From NCBI RefSeq assembly GCF_041146795.1, contig NC_135170.1, positions 29,623,533-29,687,532 of the forward strand: a stretch of DNA of 64,000 nt, given 5' to 3'. This document shows positions 14,201 through 24,359 of this stretch, in pieces; the first letter of the stretch is position 1, and each line of letters begins with the position of its first letter. This DNA comes from Maylandia zebra (lineage: Eukaryota; Chordata; Actinopteri; Cichliformes; Cichlidae). Position numbers and translations under genes: made by a program. Under the pieces are notes generated by a model that saw only the letters and a program-made list of their open reading frames with translations, made no database searches and had not been told where the DNA came from.

Positions 14201-17200
14201 GATCATATTTGTTTGTCAAAGCTGAATTCAGGGCAAACTACGCTAAATTACCGTTTTTAGCTAACAGCTACAATAAGCATAACAGTTACTGTACGGCTAT
14301 CTTTTGTTAACATGACGCTTGTTCTTATACATGTAATACATTTATTACCAACCTGAGAGTTTATCCGCTGGTCATTCGACATGACGAATGACTTCTGAAG
14401 TCTTAATTCAGCTCAAGATGCTGTAGATTCCCGTCGGTAACACTTTCGGTCCGCTAGTAAAACGTAGTTCTATTAATCTGCGCTTGAACCGGAACCGGAT
14501 GTAAGTTCCAAAAAACTGAATTTTGGAACTGAAATTGAATTGTAGAACTGAAACTGAATGGTGAGAAGTGAAACTGAAATTATTCGAGAGCTGAATTTTT
14601 AAAGGATAAAATGCAGTTTCAAAGCAAATCAATTCATTTTCAAAATATAAAATTCAATTTCAATTTAGTGATGATCATTTTCAAACCATAAATTCAATTT
14701 CAAATTAGACTAATTCAAATTCAGTTTTCAAAAGCATTTATTCAAGTTACAATTCAGATTCAATCTGAGCAATTCAAATTCAAATTGAACTTATTCAAAT
14801 TCAGTTTCTGATGGCACAGATTTCTGCCCATATTGGGGCCAGATCTGCACAGCAGACTCCTCTCGGGATACCCGACTATTAGCACTGGTGCAGAGTTTTA
14901 GAACCTTTCGGTTTCATCCCACAGGGACTCCTGTGATCTAGTTTATGCTGTCCTACTGAAACTGCTTTTTATAGACCCAGCCACAAGAGCACCAGCTTAG
15001 AGGATGGTCTTTGGGGAGCAGACCCATATCAGCCCATCTGCATCCAGACTGCAATGGAGGAGAGTGCTGAGCTAACACACACATATTTGAACTCATTCAA
15101 AAACATGCAAAGTCAACACTTATCAGTGACTCAGTACTATATTGGCGTTACACCTGGGTACTATAGTGCTTTGTATCCTGTTAAACTTGGCAAGGTTATT
15201 TATATACACATGAAAAAAAATCTGTTGCACAGGTACACTTCATGTAAGAGCACAGCTTTAGCTGTAACCTCCTTATCTCCTCAATACTATGTGAGAAAAG
15301 TGCTTTTTTTTTTTAAAGAAAAGGTCACTTCAAAGAGGAAGTGGTTACGCTGTGTGCTAGCTCACGCACAGTCTATTCAGGTTTGCATAAACCAAATAAA
15401 ATTATTTAAATTGTGAGAACATGGCTGTATGAGAAAGGGTAACTGCTGGGTGATAGTCTGACTTCATTCTCTTGACATTATCCTGAGTTCATATTTGAAA
15501 ACAGCTTATAGAAACACCGGTACAAATAATTACGTTTAGCCTTCTGTTTGTATCTGCCACACAGTGCATTTGCAGGACATTAATCAAATTCAGCTTCAGA
15601 TAAACTGAAACACCTTTATACGCTATGATCTATGAGCCAGTATTTTTATTGAGACAAAGCTCTTTGTGAAACCTAGTGGGGTGCTGCTGGCTCTTAGGGG
15701 AAGCCTGCAGGCATACACCTGTGGAGCTGCTGAAATGCCACTGCAGACGCCTGCTTAGAGTCCCTGAGTGAAAGTCCATTGCAGCTTGACTGATCTTGGT
15801 ACAAAAACAATTGCTGCCAGTGGTGGAGTGTTGAGGAGATTGGGGGCAGGGGGTTTAGAAAAGCAGTGAAGGGAGGGGATAGAGGGATAAAGCGCTGGAG
15901 TAATCTCACATGCTTTGCCCTAGTGTTGCCATAAATGAGGAAGTCACATATGATATTATGTAACTCAGAGTGGAGTGGGTTTTAAGGTTGGAAAATTACT
16001 AGAGTCAATATGTATGCTTATGCATTGCCAGCATCACAAAACAACAGCAGGTCACCACCGCCACCACTGTCGGCATCACTTTGTGTACGTAAATGTGACA
16101 AATGTTTATAAACACTGTGATTTTTTTTCATTACATGCATTGCAAACTGTGCCTCATGCTATAGGAGGTCTTCTGTTGTGTCGTGACATTTCATGAGACC
16201 ACCATGCTGAGTGTTTAGATGACGAGCCCTTGGATAACAACCATTTACACACACACACAAACACATGCACGCTGAGCACGAGAGCAGTTACTGGTAACTA
16301 GATCATCATATTATGCTTCACAGTGAAGTCACAGAGCAGTGAAGTTATCCCATTCAGTCATTTTATTGAGTGTGCATCAAGACATATCCTGTTTATCTCA
16401 TCATTCCTACCTTAATCACCATTTGAGCAAATCTTTTCTTGAAGGAGCTGCCTCTTTCAGGGACAGTTATTGAGGTTAAAACTTTGGGGATCCTGATCTG
16501 GAGTTTAGAAAATATAATAATATAATACACCTTTCTCTTTGGCTTGGCCTTTCTCTTTTGTAAAAATAAGCTCACATCACAGTAAAGAAACCAAAAAACA
16601 GGAGTGGGAACTAACAAAATATAACAAAGTAGTGGAAACATCCATTGCAGTCTCCCAAGATATTCTAATGGCTTACTTTAAATATGTCTTAAAAAACAGA
16701 AAATCTGAAAATATCCACTACTAATGATCTACTTTCCAATCCTTTTTTGTTGTTGGTATTTTTGTATAAAGATTGATATGGCAGTCAAAAATTAACAAGC
16801 AGCTAATTGAATAATCAAGTAATTACAGTTAATAACCAAGAATCTGTTTGCAGAACCATCCGTATACCTTCCTGCTGGCCCTCCAATCTCAGTATAATCT
16901 AATAAATATATCACACAAATACACAAGCATACCAATAATCTGCTGGACTTGAATACAGTCCTCGCTTACGTCCCCAGGACTCGGGCACAGGCTTGGTCAT
17001 GTCAACATCTGGTATTTTCTCTCTGTCTCTTGTGGCTCTCGGTTTGAAGCACCTCAGGCTGCCCTGCAAGGCAGTTAGCAGGTGTCATGCAGGCAGAGCC
17101 AGCAGGGTTCTTATCAACGTGAAGCCCCAGGCCTCCACACCTAACCAGGGGAGACACAGGGAAAGCGGAGGTGGGGTCAAAGGATGCTCTGTGGATGTTT

Positions 17201-20200
17201 TCCTCTTACACATCTAATGACAAAAAAGGAAACGGTTGACAAACCAGCAAACAAAAACACACTAATATGAGTCTGGTTATGACAGACTGGTGTTGAAAAG
17301 GAGAGGCGAACAGTGGATGAAGTTAATGTCACTGTCAAGGAATGAAAATCAGGATGGATGTGGAAGTAAACAGGATAGAGGAAGCAACGGATCGAGCAAG
17401 GAGGAAATGAGAGGAGAATGAGAGAAAGACAGATAGTGTGAGAGATCCAGGGGAAGCAGGAAAGCCTGAAGTTGCGTGATGAGATTAAAATGTGTGTCTG
17501 GTGATATAAATAAGGGTGAAATCCATGCTTGATTACTCCATGTCTTTGAATTTGACAGAGGCAGATTTCCACCACGTGGGCCGTGGAAGCCTCTGCTTTG
17601 GCAACATGCGCCTCGTTGTGATGACGCACACGACAGAAGAGAAACAAACACAAACACAACTCTCCGTATGGAGCCAGACTACTTAACTATATTCCTGCGA
17701 TGTTATGTGATATAGTAAACAGCAGCACATAGGTTCATGTCATGGGCAAGGTTGGCTTGCTCCACAGAGGACATCTTTCAGCACCTGATTTGCCTGACTA
17801 ATACCACTGCTTTTACCTTTTTAAAATGTGTTTTATATATTTTTTAAACATTTTTCCATTTATTTTTTCCATTTTATTTTATGCATTTGGGAATTGTGTA
17901 GATTTGTAGAAAATGTGAGCCAAAGATCTGAGCTGTGCACGTACATTTTCTCTATAAAGGCCCCGACACGTTCTGCTTAGCAAGGGAAAAATACTCTGAA
18001 AAGTAATACTCCACCCCAAACTTATCTTTTGATTATCAAACAGTCACTTCCTGTTTGCTTCTTAAAGGTTTACAGTCTGTTCCAACATAGGAAACAGAGA
18101 CTGTGAATGTGAGCTTCAGTGTAAATTTACTTCAGTCATTGCCAAGTTTTGTGCTGAAAAAGAGTAGGAAAACATGCACAGAAACAAGCCTGTCTAGGTG
18201 GAAATTAATCATTTCTTTTAAGACAAATCAAAAATTCTGGTTATTTTTCTGATTAAATCTTATTAAAAAAATAGTTTTAGAAGTTGTCCAATTATGTGCA
18301 CCAGAATTCCAGGAGCTCAGTTTCAAATTGTCCATCGATATTTGCTTCATATATACTAACTGACTGACTGAGCTAAATGCACTTTTGTCTCTGTATACAT
18401 GCAGGGCCCTGTGTTTTGTGCACTGGGTCAATGAGCCACATTGAGCACTTCTGGTGAGTGAATTTCCACAGACAGGCCATGATACTGTGGAGCTGTAGGC
18501 ACAACTGTGCATTTGTTCCCAGGAACAGAGAGTTTGCTGTATACAGTGGCTCGTGCTGTAGAGGTGTAGCTCAGATCTGCACTTTGTCTGGCCCGTTCTG
18601 CTTTTAGGCTGTCAGCTACCTGAATTAGGCCTCCAAGAAGCAGTCATTCGGAGTGGAAAAGGAGCGAGTGGATGGGAGTGTCTCGGCTGATTGCTGTGGT
18701 TCATTTAATCCCTTTTCTATGGACTCTCTGTTTGGGAGACTTCATATTTGCATGTTTGGTGCACACAGGTGCCAAAACATGTTTGTGTAAATGTGAGGAG
18801 AACATTCATTTCAAATAAAGCCTTTGTCAAAAGAATAATTTTCTTCTGTTTCACACCACAGAATTCTCTTTGTTTACTCTGTCTTTAAAATCTGAGGTTT
18901 CTAAATGATTCTTCTATTGCACCTGACTGTTGCGTGTGCTCTGACGTGACCAGTACTGAACACTGAAAGTCACTGTTGGCTGCTGACCTGTCAAATAAAT
19001 CTGAGGTAGGACTAATGAAGTCCTTGAGGGCCCAGCAATGCCCTTCACCAGCATAAACTGTCAACATAGGGATCCGTGTGATTGATATGGCTTTGTGCTG
19101 AGCATTATTAATAATATAGTGTTAGTCAGTTTTGTTATTCATTTATTTATGGCTGCCATTTGTGTTGTTTGTTCGCAGATCCGACGCCGGAGGCCAACAC
19201 CCGCCACACTGTTCAGAGTAGCCGACCAGTCATCTCCTGAGGATGATCAGTCCACCCATCAGGTAAAGGTGAAGACAAAACACTTTTTTATATAAGTGTC
19301 TTTGTGCTCTCATCCATCCTCCTACATTAGATTTCAATCCTATTAACCACGTAACTACTTTACCTACAACATATAATTTACTTCATGCCATTATTTCACT
19401 GTCTAACAACATAATAATCCATTTTCCTTAATGACTCCACACACATTGAATCCTGTGTGTTGAGTTTGTGTTTAGCCACAGTTCAAACTCACCTTGAAAT
19501 TTTAAAACTATTTGAGCACCAAGGTTAAAAAATATCTTGTTTACTTGATGTTGGTGAGATGAGGCTGAAAGCTTGAGTAAAATTCAGTGTAAGCAGGTTT
19601 GACGATAACACTTTTCACATTCTAGTGAAGATCCTGAAGATTAAGCATGGCACGAAGAGTTAAGAGAACTTGGGAAAACCAGCATGTAGTAGCATGTAGT
19701 GCTGACATTACTGAGTTGCAGACTGGACATCCAACAATTATACTGCATGCCTAGCCAATGTAAGATAATATAAGCAGGCACAATCATGACAAAACATGAC
19801 ACCTTGGGTTTAGAGATGTTAATGCTTGCATCAAAAACTGCAGTGTGTAAATAGCTGTTTGAAAATGCCATCCTTTATATTCTTAATGTTTTGGAACAAG
19901 GCTATTTTAAATTTGCATGCTTTTCCCCCGTTTTCCTCATGGTTATGTTTCTTCTAATGAAGAGGAACAGTTTGTCATTGCTCTCCAGTGTGTACCTACA
20001 AACTTCAAATCAGCTTCTGGCGCCAAAATTCCCCCAAAACAACTTGAATAACTAAGGAGAGGCCTCCAGAGTTACCACAAGAACTAAAAAAAGATTGCAT
20101 CAGTCATGTAGGAGATATTTTGCATGCATGTTATGACTTTAGATCCCAATGAGGAAGTTGGTGTTTTAACTGAAATTTCAAATTATGTAATAAAATAAAT

Positions 20201-23200
20201 ATAGTGAATAAAACTTCCGAGGTGCCGATGCTTTGAGGACAGACTGACGAAGAATGTCATGATTAGTGGCTCGCTCTTCTCTTCACAGTGGGTTGTAGGA
20301 GAGAATGGAGTCCTCAAACCAAAACGAGTTAATCCAAATGTGTATCAGCCGCCATCACTCAAAGGTTGGTACAAGCATTTGTGTTACAGGTGGTGGTTGT
20401 GTGTGTTGTGATTCATCCTTGTGTTTAAATCCTTTCTTTGTTTTACCGTGCTTCCCTGCAAGCATTTCTTACTTGCGTTCTAACGCCTTATAAAGGTGCA
20501 TGTGACAGATGGGTGGATATGCAATAAAGGGGTTTCTTTTTTTTTCACTGCATGTGCGTGTGTGATATGCATAGTTGTGTTTCTGTTTGCTTCTGCCCTT
20601 ATATTACACTCAGCAGCAGGGTCCATATATCTGTGTGTGACCAAAAGAGAAAGGGAGAAAGGGAGAGATTAGAGTGTGACAGCTGTAAGACACTGAGTGA
20701 GAGTCTAGGAAAGTCTGGATCATCCAGGATTACAGTCAGTTGTGTATACAGCTGTGGCGCACACGAACACACACATATAGGTGTGATTAAAATGCATACA
20801 TGAACACAGACGTGCATTTTTCTATTGTGTCTTTGTTGCATGTGGTCAATAAGGAAGGTAAGTTTGTCCGTGGGGTTTCTTTTACTTTGGATTTGTGGGT
20901 GTGCGCTGCCACATGTCGAGTGATGATATAATGAGCCAGGAAGCCTTGTTCTGCATCTCAAATCTGCCCTTTATCAGCTCAGACGCAGAGTGAAAGAGAG
21001 AACTAACTCTATTATTTCTATTTGCATAACCTATCTCAAGCTAAAAACTAACCTGCCTTAGTGCTGCTGCCGCACTGTGTAAGTGAGGGTGTGAAAAAAT
21101 GATAGAGAGAGAAGCCAAGGTGACCTAGAGGAAGCGAGAGAGTGGCTGAGATAATATCACTAAAGAGAGTGAACGGAGAGAGAGAAGAGGATGAGTCAGT
21201 ATTGCCAAAAGATAGCGCTGGGGAGGGTGGGCAGTCGAGTAGGGTGCAAATAAACAGATGGGAAAACAGGGTGAGAGGAGAGCTAGAAAACAACAGCGGA
21301 AGCTCTACTGTAAAAATCAGTGCGGGATACCGTTTTGTAGCTGCCTGCCTGCCTGTCTGCCTGTCTGTCAGTGCATGTGTATAACTGGCCTTCTGCCTGC
21401 CTGGCATGCATTCAAAAACCCCTGTGAGGCTTGACAAAAACTGACAGAGTTGAAGTGTGGTGAAACCAAAACAACATATCCCTCTATCCCTGTGTCTGTG
21501 TCCATGTGTTTGTGTGGCTGTCCCTGTGTGTGTTTACCTGTGTGTAGCTGTGCAGAAGATGGCTGAAGCGCATATGCAGAAACTAGGTGTCTACCCTCCC
21601 TTGGAAGACCCTTGTGAAGGGGAGGAGGATGAGGACTACTTGAAGGGAGAGGAGGGAGAGGATGCAGCTCCCACCAAAGCTGCTGGTGAGAGGGAGGCTC
21701 TCTTTCAACTGTCAGGGAGCACAGTAACAACACTGTTACAGCGATGTTTGTTTCTCAAAGCCAAAATACACTTTGAGGGACTTAAAGCTGTTAATTTTAT
21801 GGGTCTTGTTTGGTTGGGTCATTGGATTTTTTACTAGGATAAATGGTTTAGTGTCATGCAGTAATCGATTGGTTGCATTCTGATATCACCAGTTAAATTA
21901 GCAGCTAGTTGGTAATTATTTCAAAGTGACTGGAGAAAAAATTGTGCTCAAAAAAACTTGAAAAACTGGAAAAGTTTGCACATTAAGATTTAAAATCACA
22001 ATCTCATATGAGAAGCTTATACACTGAAAATCACAAAATATCACTTTTTAACTAGTCCAAAGGTGTATTTTTCCTTCTAGTTTGTATGTATAGCCAAGTT
22101 GTTCCCATTTCTGTACATTTTCCCTAATGATGTTTTTCAGTTATTTGCAATTTCAAGATGAAATTTTCTCATACAGGACACCGTTGTAGCTTTTCGCTCC
22201 CTAATAGGAGTTCTCCCCTTTGGAGGTGGTTGTTGATCCTTTATTGATCACATGAGCCATCACATGACTTCTTCACCTAGCTTCCACAAACAGATTTAGA
22301 TGACCGTATAAGGAAATCATCTCAGCACAGATTTAGGGTACACCTGTTTAATTACTCGTTGACAGACAAACCCATAGCAGCAAACCAATACATTTAGCCA
22401 TGTCGACATGGTCAAGATGACCAGCTGAAGTTCAAAGTTTATTTTGGTCACTTTAAATGTGACATGGTTGTTGTTCTGAGTGAAGCTGCTCCGAGTATTT
22501 AGGAAATTCCTGGGATTTTCTCCACACAGCCATCTGTGGGGTTTACAGAGAATGGTGTGGAAAAGAAAAAAATAAGCGAGCAACAGTTCTCTCTGTGAAA
22601 ACACGTTGTTGATGCCAGAGGTTAGAGGAGAATGCCCAGACTGCATTCTCTCTTGATTTCTGTTGCAACATATGGATAGTAAGTTTGAGAATTTGGCATA
22701 AACAACATGAAACTATGGCCCCATCTGACCTCTGGCCTCAGATTGTTGATGGTGATGTAATGATGTGGAGATTTTCTTAGCACACTTTGGGGCCCTTAGT
22801 ACCAACTAAGCCTCATTTAAACACCACAGCCTAGTTAAGTATTGTTGCTGACCATTTCCATTATGACCACATTGTACTGCATCAAGCAGGATAACACACC
22901 ATATCACAAAGCTTAAATTATCTTAAGCTGTTTTCTAACTGTGTAATGCTTTCATGTCCATATGAAGTCTTTGAAGAATGTTTGTAGCACCTTGTTGAAC
23001 ATATGCCATGAAGAGTTAATGCAATTCTGAAGGTAAAAGCAGGTACAACTGTGTAATAGCAAGGTATAACTAACAAAGTGTCTAGTGAGGGACTATTATA
23101 TGCAGTTTAAGATAACTGAAAGAAAAATCAGGCACAAACAAAAGAAAAATAGCAAACCACAGTAAGATTACATTTTTGTGCTTCTTAGTAAACAATTGCT

Positions 23201-24359
23201 CTGCGGTTTTCAGCATCTGGAAGCCCCTTGTGTGCTGAGCAGCTGGTACAGCTCTTGTGCTACATTATCCCTCCATCTCTTAACCCAAATGTATTGGAAG
23301 TCTTGATGTGTCACCAACACCTATCCCAGTGCAAGAGGCCAGCCAGGATGTGCATCTGTGCAAATTTTAATCTCTGCCAAAAGAAAAACAAACAAATCTA
23401 CATATCTCTTTGATTTAAACTTTTTTATATATGTGCATTTTCTTATTTTGCATAATAATCAGATTTATGTGCGCTGTGTGTTTGGTTTTATGATGCCAAA
23501 TTATAGGTTTATAATCCCCATAAAGTCACACGAGAGCAGTGGCATTTCATTCAGAATTATTGCTCTGTCGGCCCAGATGACAGACTCTCTCGGTAAATCC
23601 CTTTGTGGAAGCCTGCTGAAACACAAAGTACCCAAACAGGATGCTAAAATATACTGATTGGGCTTTTTTGATGACAATTCATCTGTTCTTTCAGTCAAGC
23701 GACACAGTTCGGACTCGGCCTATCCTATAACAAACAGAAGACAAACCAAGGAACTCAAGTTATTTCATCAGGTAGCTGTTCATCATTTTCAGGAATGAAC
23801 ACAATCTCCTTTTCAGTGCGTCTGAAATACTAAGTGAGTTTGCAGTTTAGAAAAGACATAGAATAAGAATAAAGAAATAAAGTGAAACTATAAAGCTTCT
23901 TTTTAAAATGTTCTCACTACTAAATTAATTAACCAAGAGCACAAAACAGTGCAAAAGTCATAGGGATTCAGATACCTGAAGCAGGAAATTGCTTAAAAAG
24001 CTTTAGCTCTAGAGTCAGTACTTGTGTCCTTCTGCCCAGCAGGCATCTCTTTTACCAGAATTTACTTTACCATTCCTTATTAAATTTGTGACACAATGGT
24101 ATGGTATTGTAATGGTATCTACAGTTAGATATAAGCAAAGGTAGTTGTGATTTTTTTTTTACTGCTGGTTTTGATACCAGTCTTTGCCTCCTCAGATCGC
24201 CAAGAGACAGCTGCCACTGAGCAGTCAGACAAGTTTTCCAGCGTGAGAGAGACGGCCAAGCAGATACAACCAGCACAGGAGGAAGATGAGGAGGAAGAAG
24301 ACATGAAGGGGGACAAAACTGAAGCCATGACAGAGGAGAACAGTTGTGGGAGTAACTGA
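3554..24359 (+). CDS. ppp1r1b: DARPP-32, protein phosphatase 1 regulatory inhibitor subunit 1B (6 coding exons)
   Basis: Coding exons: 3554-3667, 19179-19262, 20289-20364, 21548-21685, 23700-23771 and 24196-24359 (stop TGA). They give about 215 aa; the human protein has 204. The start ATG sits in a gccATGg context. Known role: when phosphorylated by PKA it inhibits PP1 in dopamine-responsive neurons. Seen: PP1-docking motif KKIQF (residues 17-21), then DPRQVEM, then the inhibitory motif [12 protein letters not shown] with the PKA site at T45 (human T34; offset 11). Next comes [16 protein letters not shown] and an acidic E/D-rich tail. The Cdk5 site (human T75) reads YQPPSLK, so Thr is replaced by Gln86. 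Exon 5 is the least certain. It has two AG acceptors 5 nt apart, and only the second (exon from 23700) keeps the frame into exon 6. Exon 4 also joins exon 6 directly in frame. PPP1R1C was considered, but [16 protein letters not shown] and PPSLKAVQ fit 1B, as does the neighbouring stard3. Confidence 0.93.
10325..10364. repeat. 40 bp near-perfect palindrome
   Basis: Two perfectly complementary 19 nt arms, 10325-10343 and 10346-10364, are separated by the 2 nt GT. The arm contains CTATTGACCTCTGCA. Either strand could form a long hairpin or cruciform. No TA or 8 bp duplication flanks it, so it is not an obvious transposon footprint. It lies in ppp1r1b intron 1. Confidence 0.9.
11201..11262. repeat. 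(CA)n microsatellite
   Basis: About 31 uninterrupted CA units, preceded by a shorter impure CA/CAT stretch. It lies in ppp1r1b intron 1 and is likely length-polymorphic. Confidence 0.95.
11544..12005 (+). repeat. left arm of long inverted repeat (462 bp)
   Basis: This arm reappears in reverse complement at 13236-14393, once the 692 bp insertion in that copy is removed. By eye I count about five differences (four substitutions and one single-base indel), so identity is near 99%. The outer edge begins AGTCATTCGTCATGTCGAAT and itself contains a short palindrome. It has no coding potential. It could be one end of a long-terminal-inverted-repeat or foldback element, or half of an inverted duplication. 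Confidence 0.85.
12812..12895. mobile_element. tiny hAT-like hairpin MITE (84 bp)
   Basis: The ends are inverted copies of CAGGGGTCTCAAACTCCAGT, which extend to CCTCGAGG on the left and mirror on the right, with about 25 bp between the arms. It is flanked by an 8 bp near-duplication, CCATACGG (12804-12811) and TCATATGG (12896-12903), differing at two positions. An 8 bp target duplication and CAGGGGT termini are typical of the hAT superfamily. It is non-autonomous. Confidence 0.75.
13171..13235 (+). mobile_element. Tc1/mariner terminal-repeat remnant
   Basis: The sequence starting ACAGCTGTGGCCAAACGTTT, followed by a GAGAATGA-like stretch, resembles the terminal inverted repeat of a common fish Tc1 family. 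Only one end is present, abutting the right arm of the inverted repeat. The assignment comes from memory of the family and is not aligned. Confidence 0.5.
13368..14059 (+). mobile_element. PIF/Harbinger-like non-autonomous element (692 bp)
   Basis: Its boundaries are set by comparison with the uninterrupted left arm. The imperfect terminal inverted repeats begin TGCTGGGCTTACACGG on the left and, in reverse complement, TGCTGGGCAGACACTG on the right. Both are followed by TGCGATTTTT. The flanks read TTA (13365-13367) and TAA (14060-14062); the empty site has TAA on this strand. That fits a 3 bp TWA duplication with one change, as in PIF/Harbinger. An internal fragment resembles a MADF/Myb-like domain, the second protein of Harbinger elements. 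No transposase is present. Confidence 0.7.
13602..13799 (+). pseudogene. decayed MADF/Myb-like domain fragment of a Harbinger element
   Basis: This frame reads a basic stretch, then [20 protein letters not shown] and LFDVA, a stop, then [18 protein letters not shown]. The pattern of LVELW..HP.LFD, Y.D...R...W..IA is that of MADF domains (Myb/SANT-like DNA-binding), which accompany PIF/Harbinger transposases and also occur in host genes. There is no start codon, one in-frame stop, and the fragment ends soon after. It is not expressed as a protein in this form. Confidence 0.65.
14500..14810. repeat. degenerate ATTCAAATT-type array
   Basis: Variants of ATTCAAATTCA / CAATTTCAAATT recur with irregular spacing for about 300 bp, giving a low-complexity AT-rich block. 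It begins about 100 bp beyond the outer edge of the right inverted-repeat arm, after a short GC-richer stretch (14430-14490). It could be an old minisatellite or the tail of a mobile element. Confidence 0.7.
14820..19170. other. intronic DNA without recognised features
   Basis: This is the distal part of ppp1r1b intron 1. The largest open frame is antisense at 17177-17659 and has the composition of random non-coding DNA, with no supporting splice or family signal. Short AC runs occur near 16250. Confidence 0.5.
22331..23091 (+). mobile_element. decayed Tc1-like transposon, family B
   Basis: It lies in the ppp1r1b intron between exons 4 and 5. It keeps in order the 5' terminal GGTACACCTGTTTAATTACT, transposase-derived stretches (GGTTTACAGAGAATGGT, TTGTTGATGCCAGAGGT, GCACACTTTGGGGCCCTTAG, AGCAGGATAACACACCATAT) and a 3' end resembling AAGGTGTACCTAATAAAGTG. 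Several frameshifts, stops and a central deletion make it non-autonomous. The same family occurs five more times in the window, all on the other strand. Confidence 0.85.

Larger units (their letters stand above)
13236..14393 (-). repeat. right arm of long inverted repeat, interrupted by an insertion
   Basis: This is the reverse complement of 11544-12005, split into 13236-13367 and 14060-14393 by a 692 bp Harbinger-like element. Removing the insertion restores about 461 bp colinear with the left arm. The arms stay almost identical outside the insertion, so the duplication or element is young or has been kept similar by gene conversion. Confidence 0.85.
3668..19178 (+). other. ppp1r1b: ppp1r1b intron 1 (15.5 kb)
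   Basis: The intron runs from donor ATG|GTGAGC to acceptor TTCGCAG|ATC. It contains no convincing internal exon. It holds a 40 bp palindrome, a CA microsatellite, a 2.85 kb inverted-repeat structure with nested elements (11544-14393) and a degenerate AT-rich array (14500-14810). The stretches 3730-10320 and 14820-19170 show no feature I can support. Open frames there are short, lack splice context and resemble no family. Confidence 0.7.

Noticed and set aside
17177..17659. 160-codon antisense open frame
   Set aside because: Composition is that of non-coding DNA, a second frame overlaps it equally open, and there is no domain or splice support.
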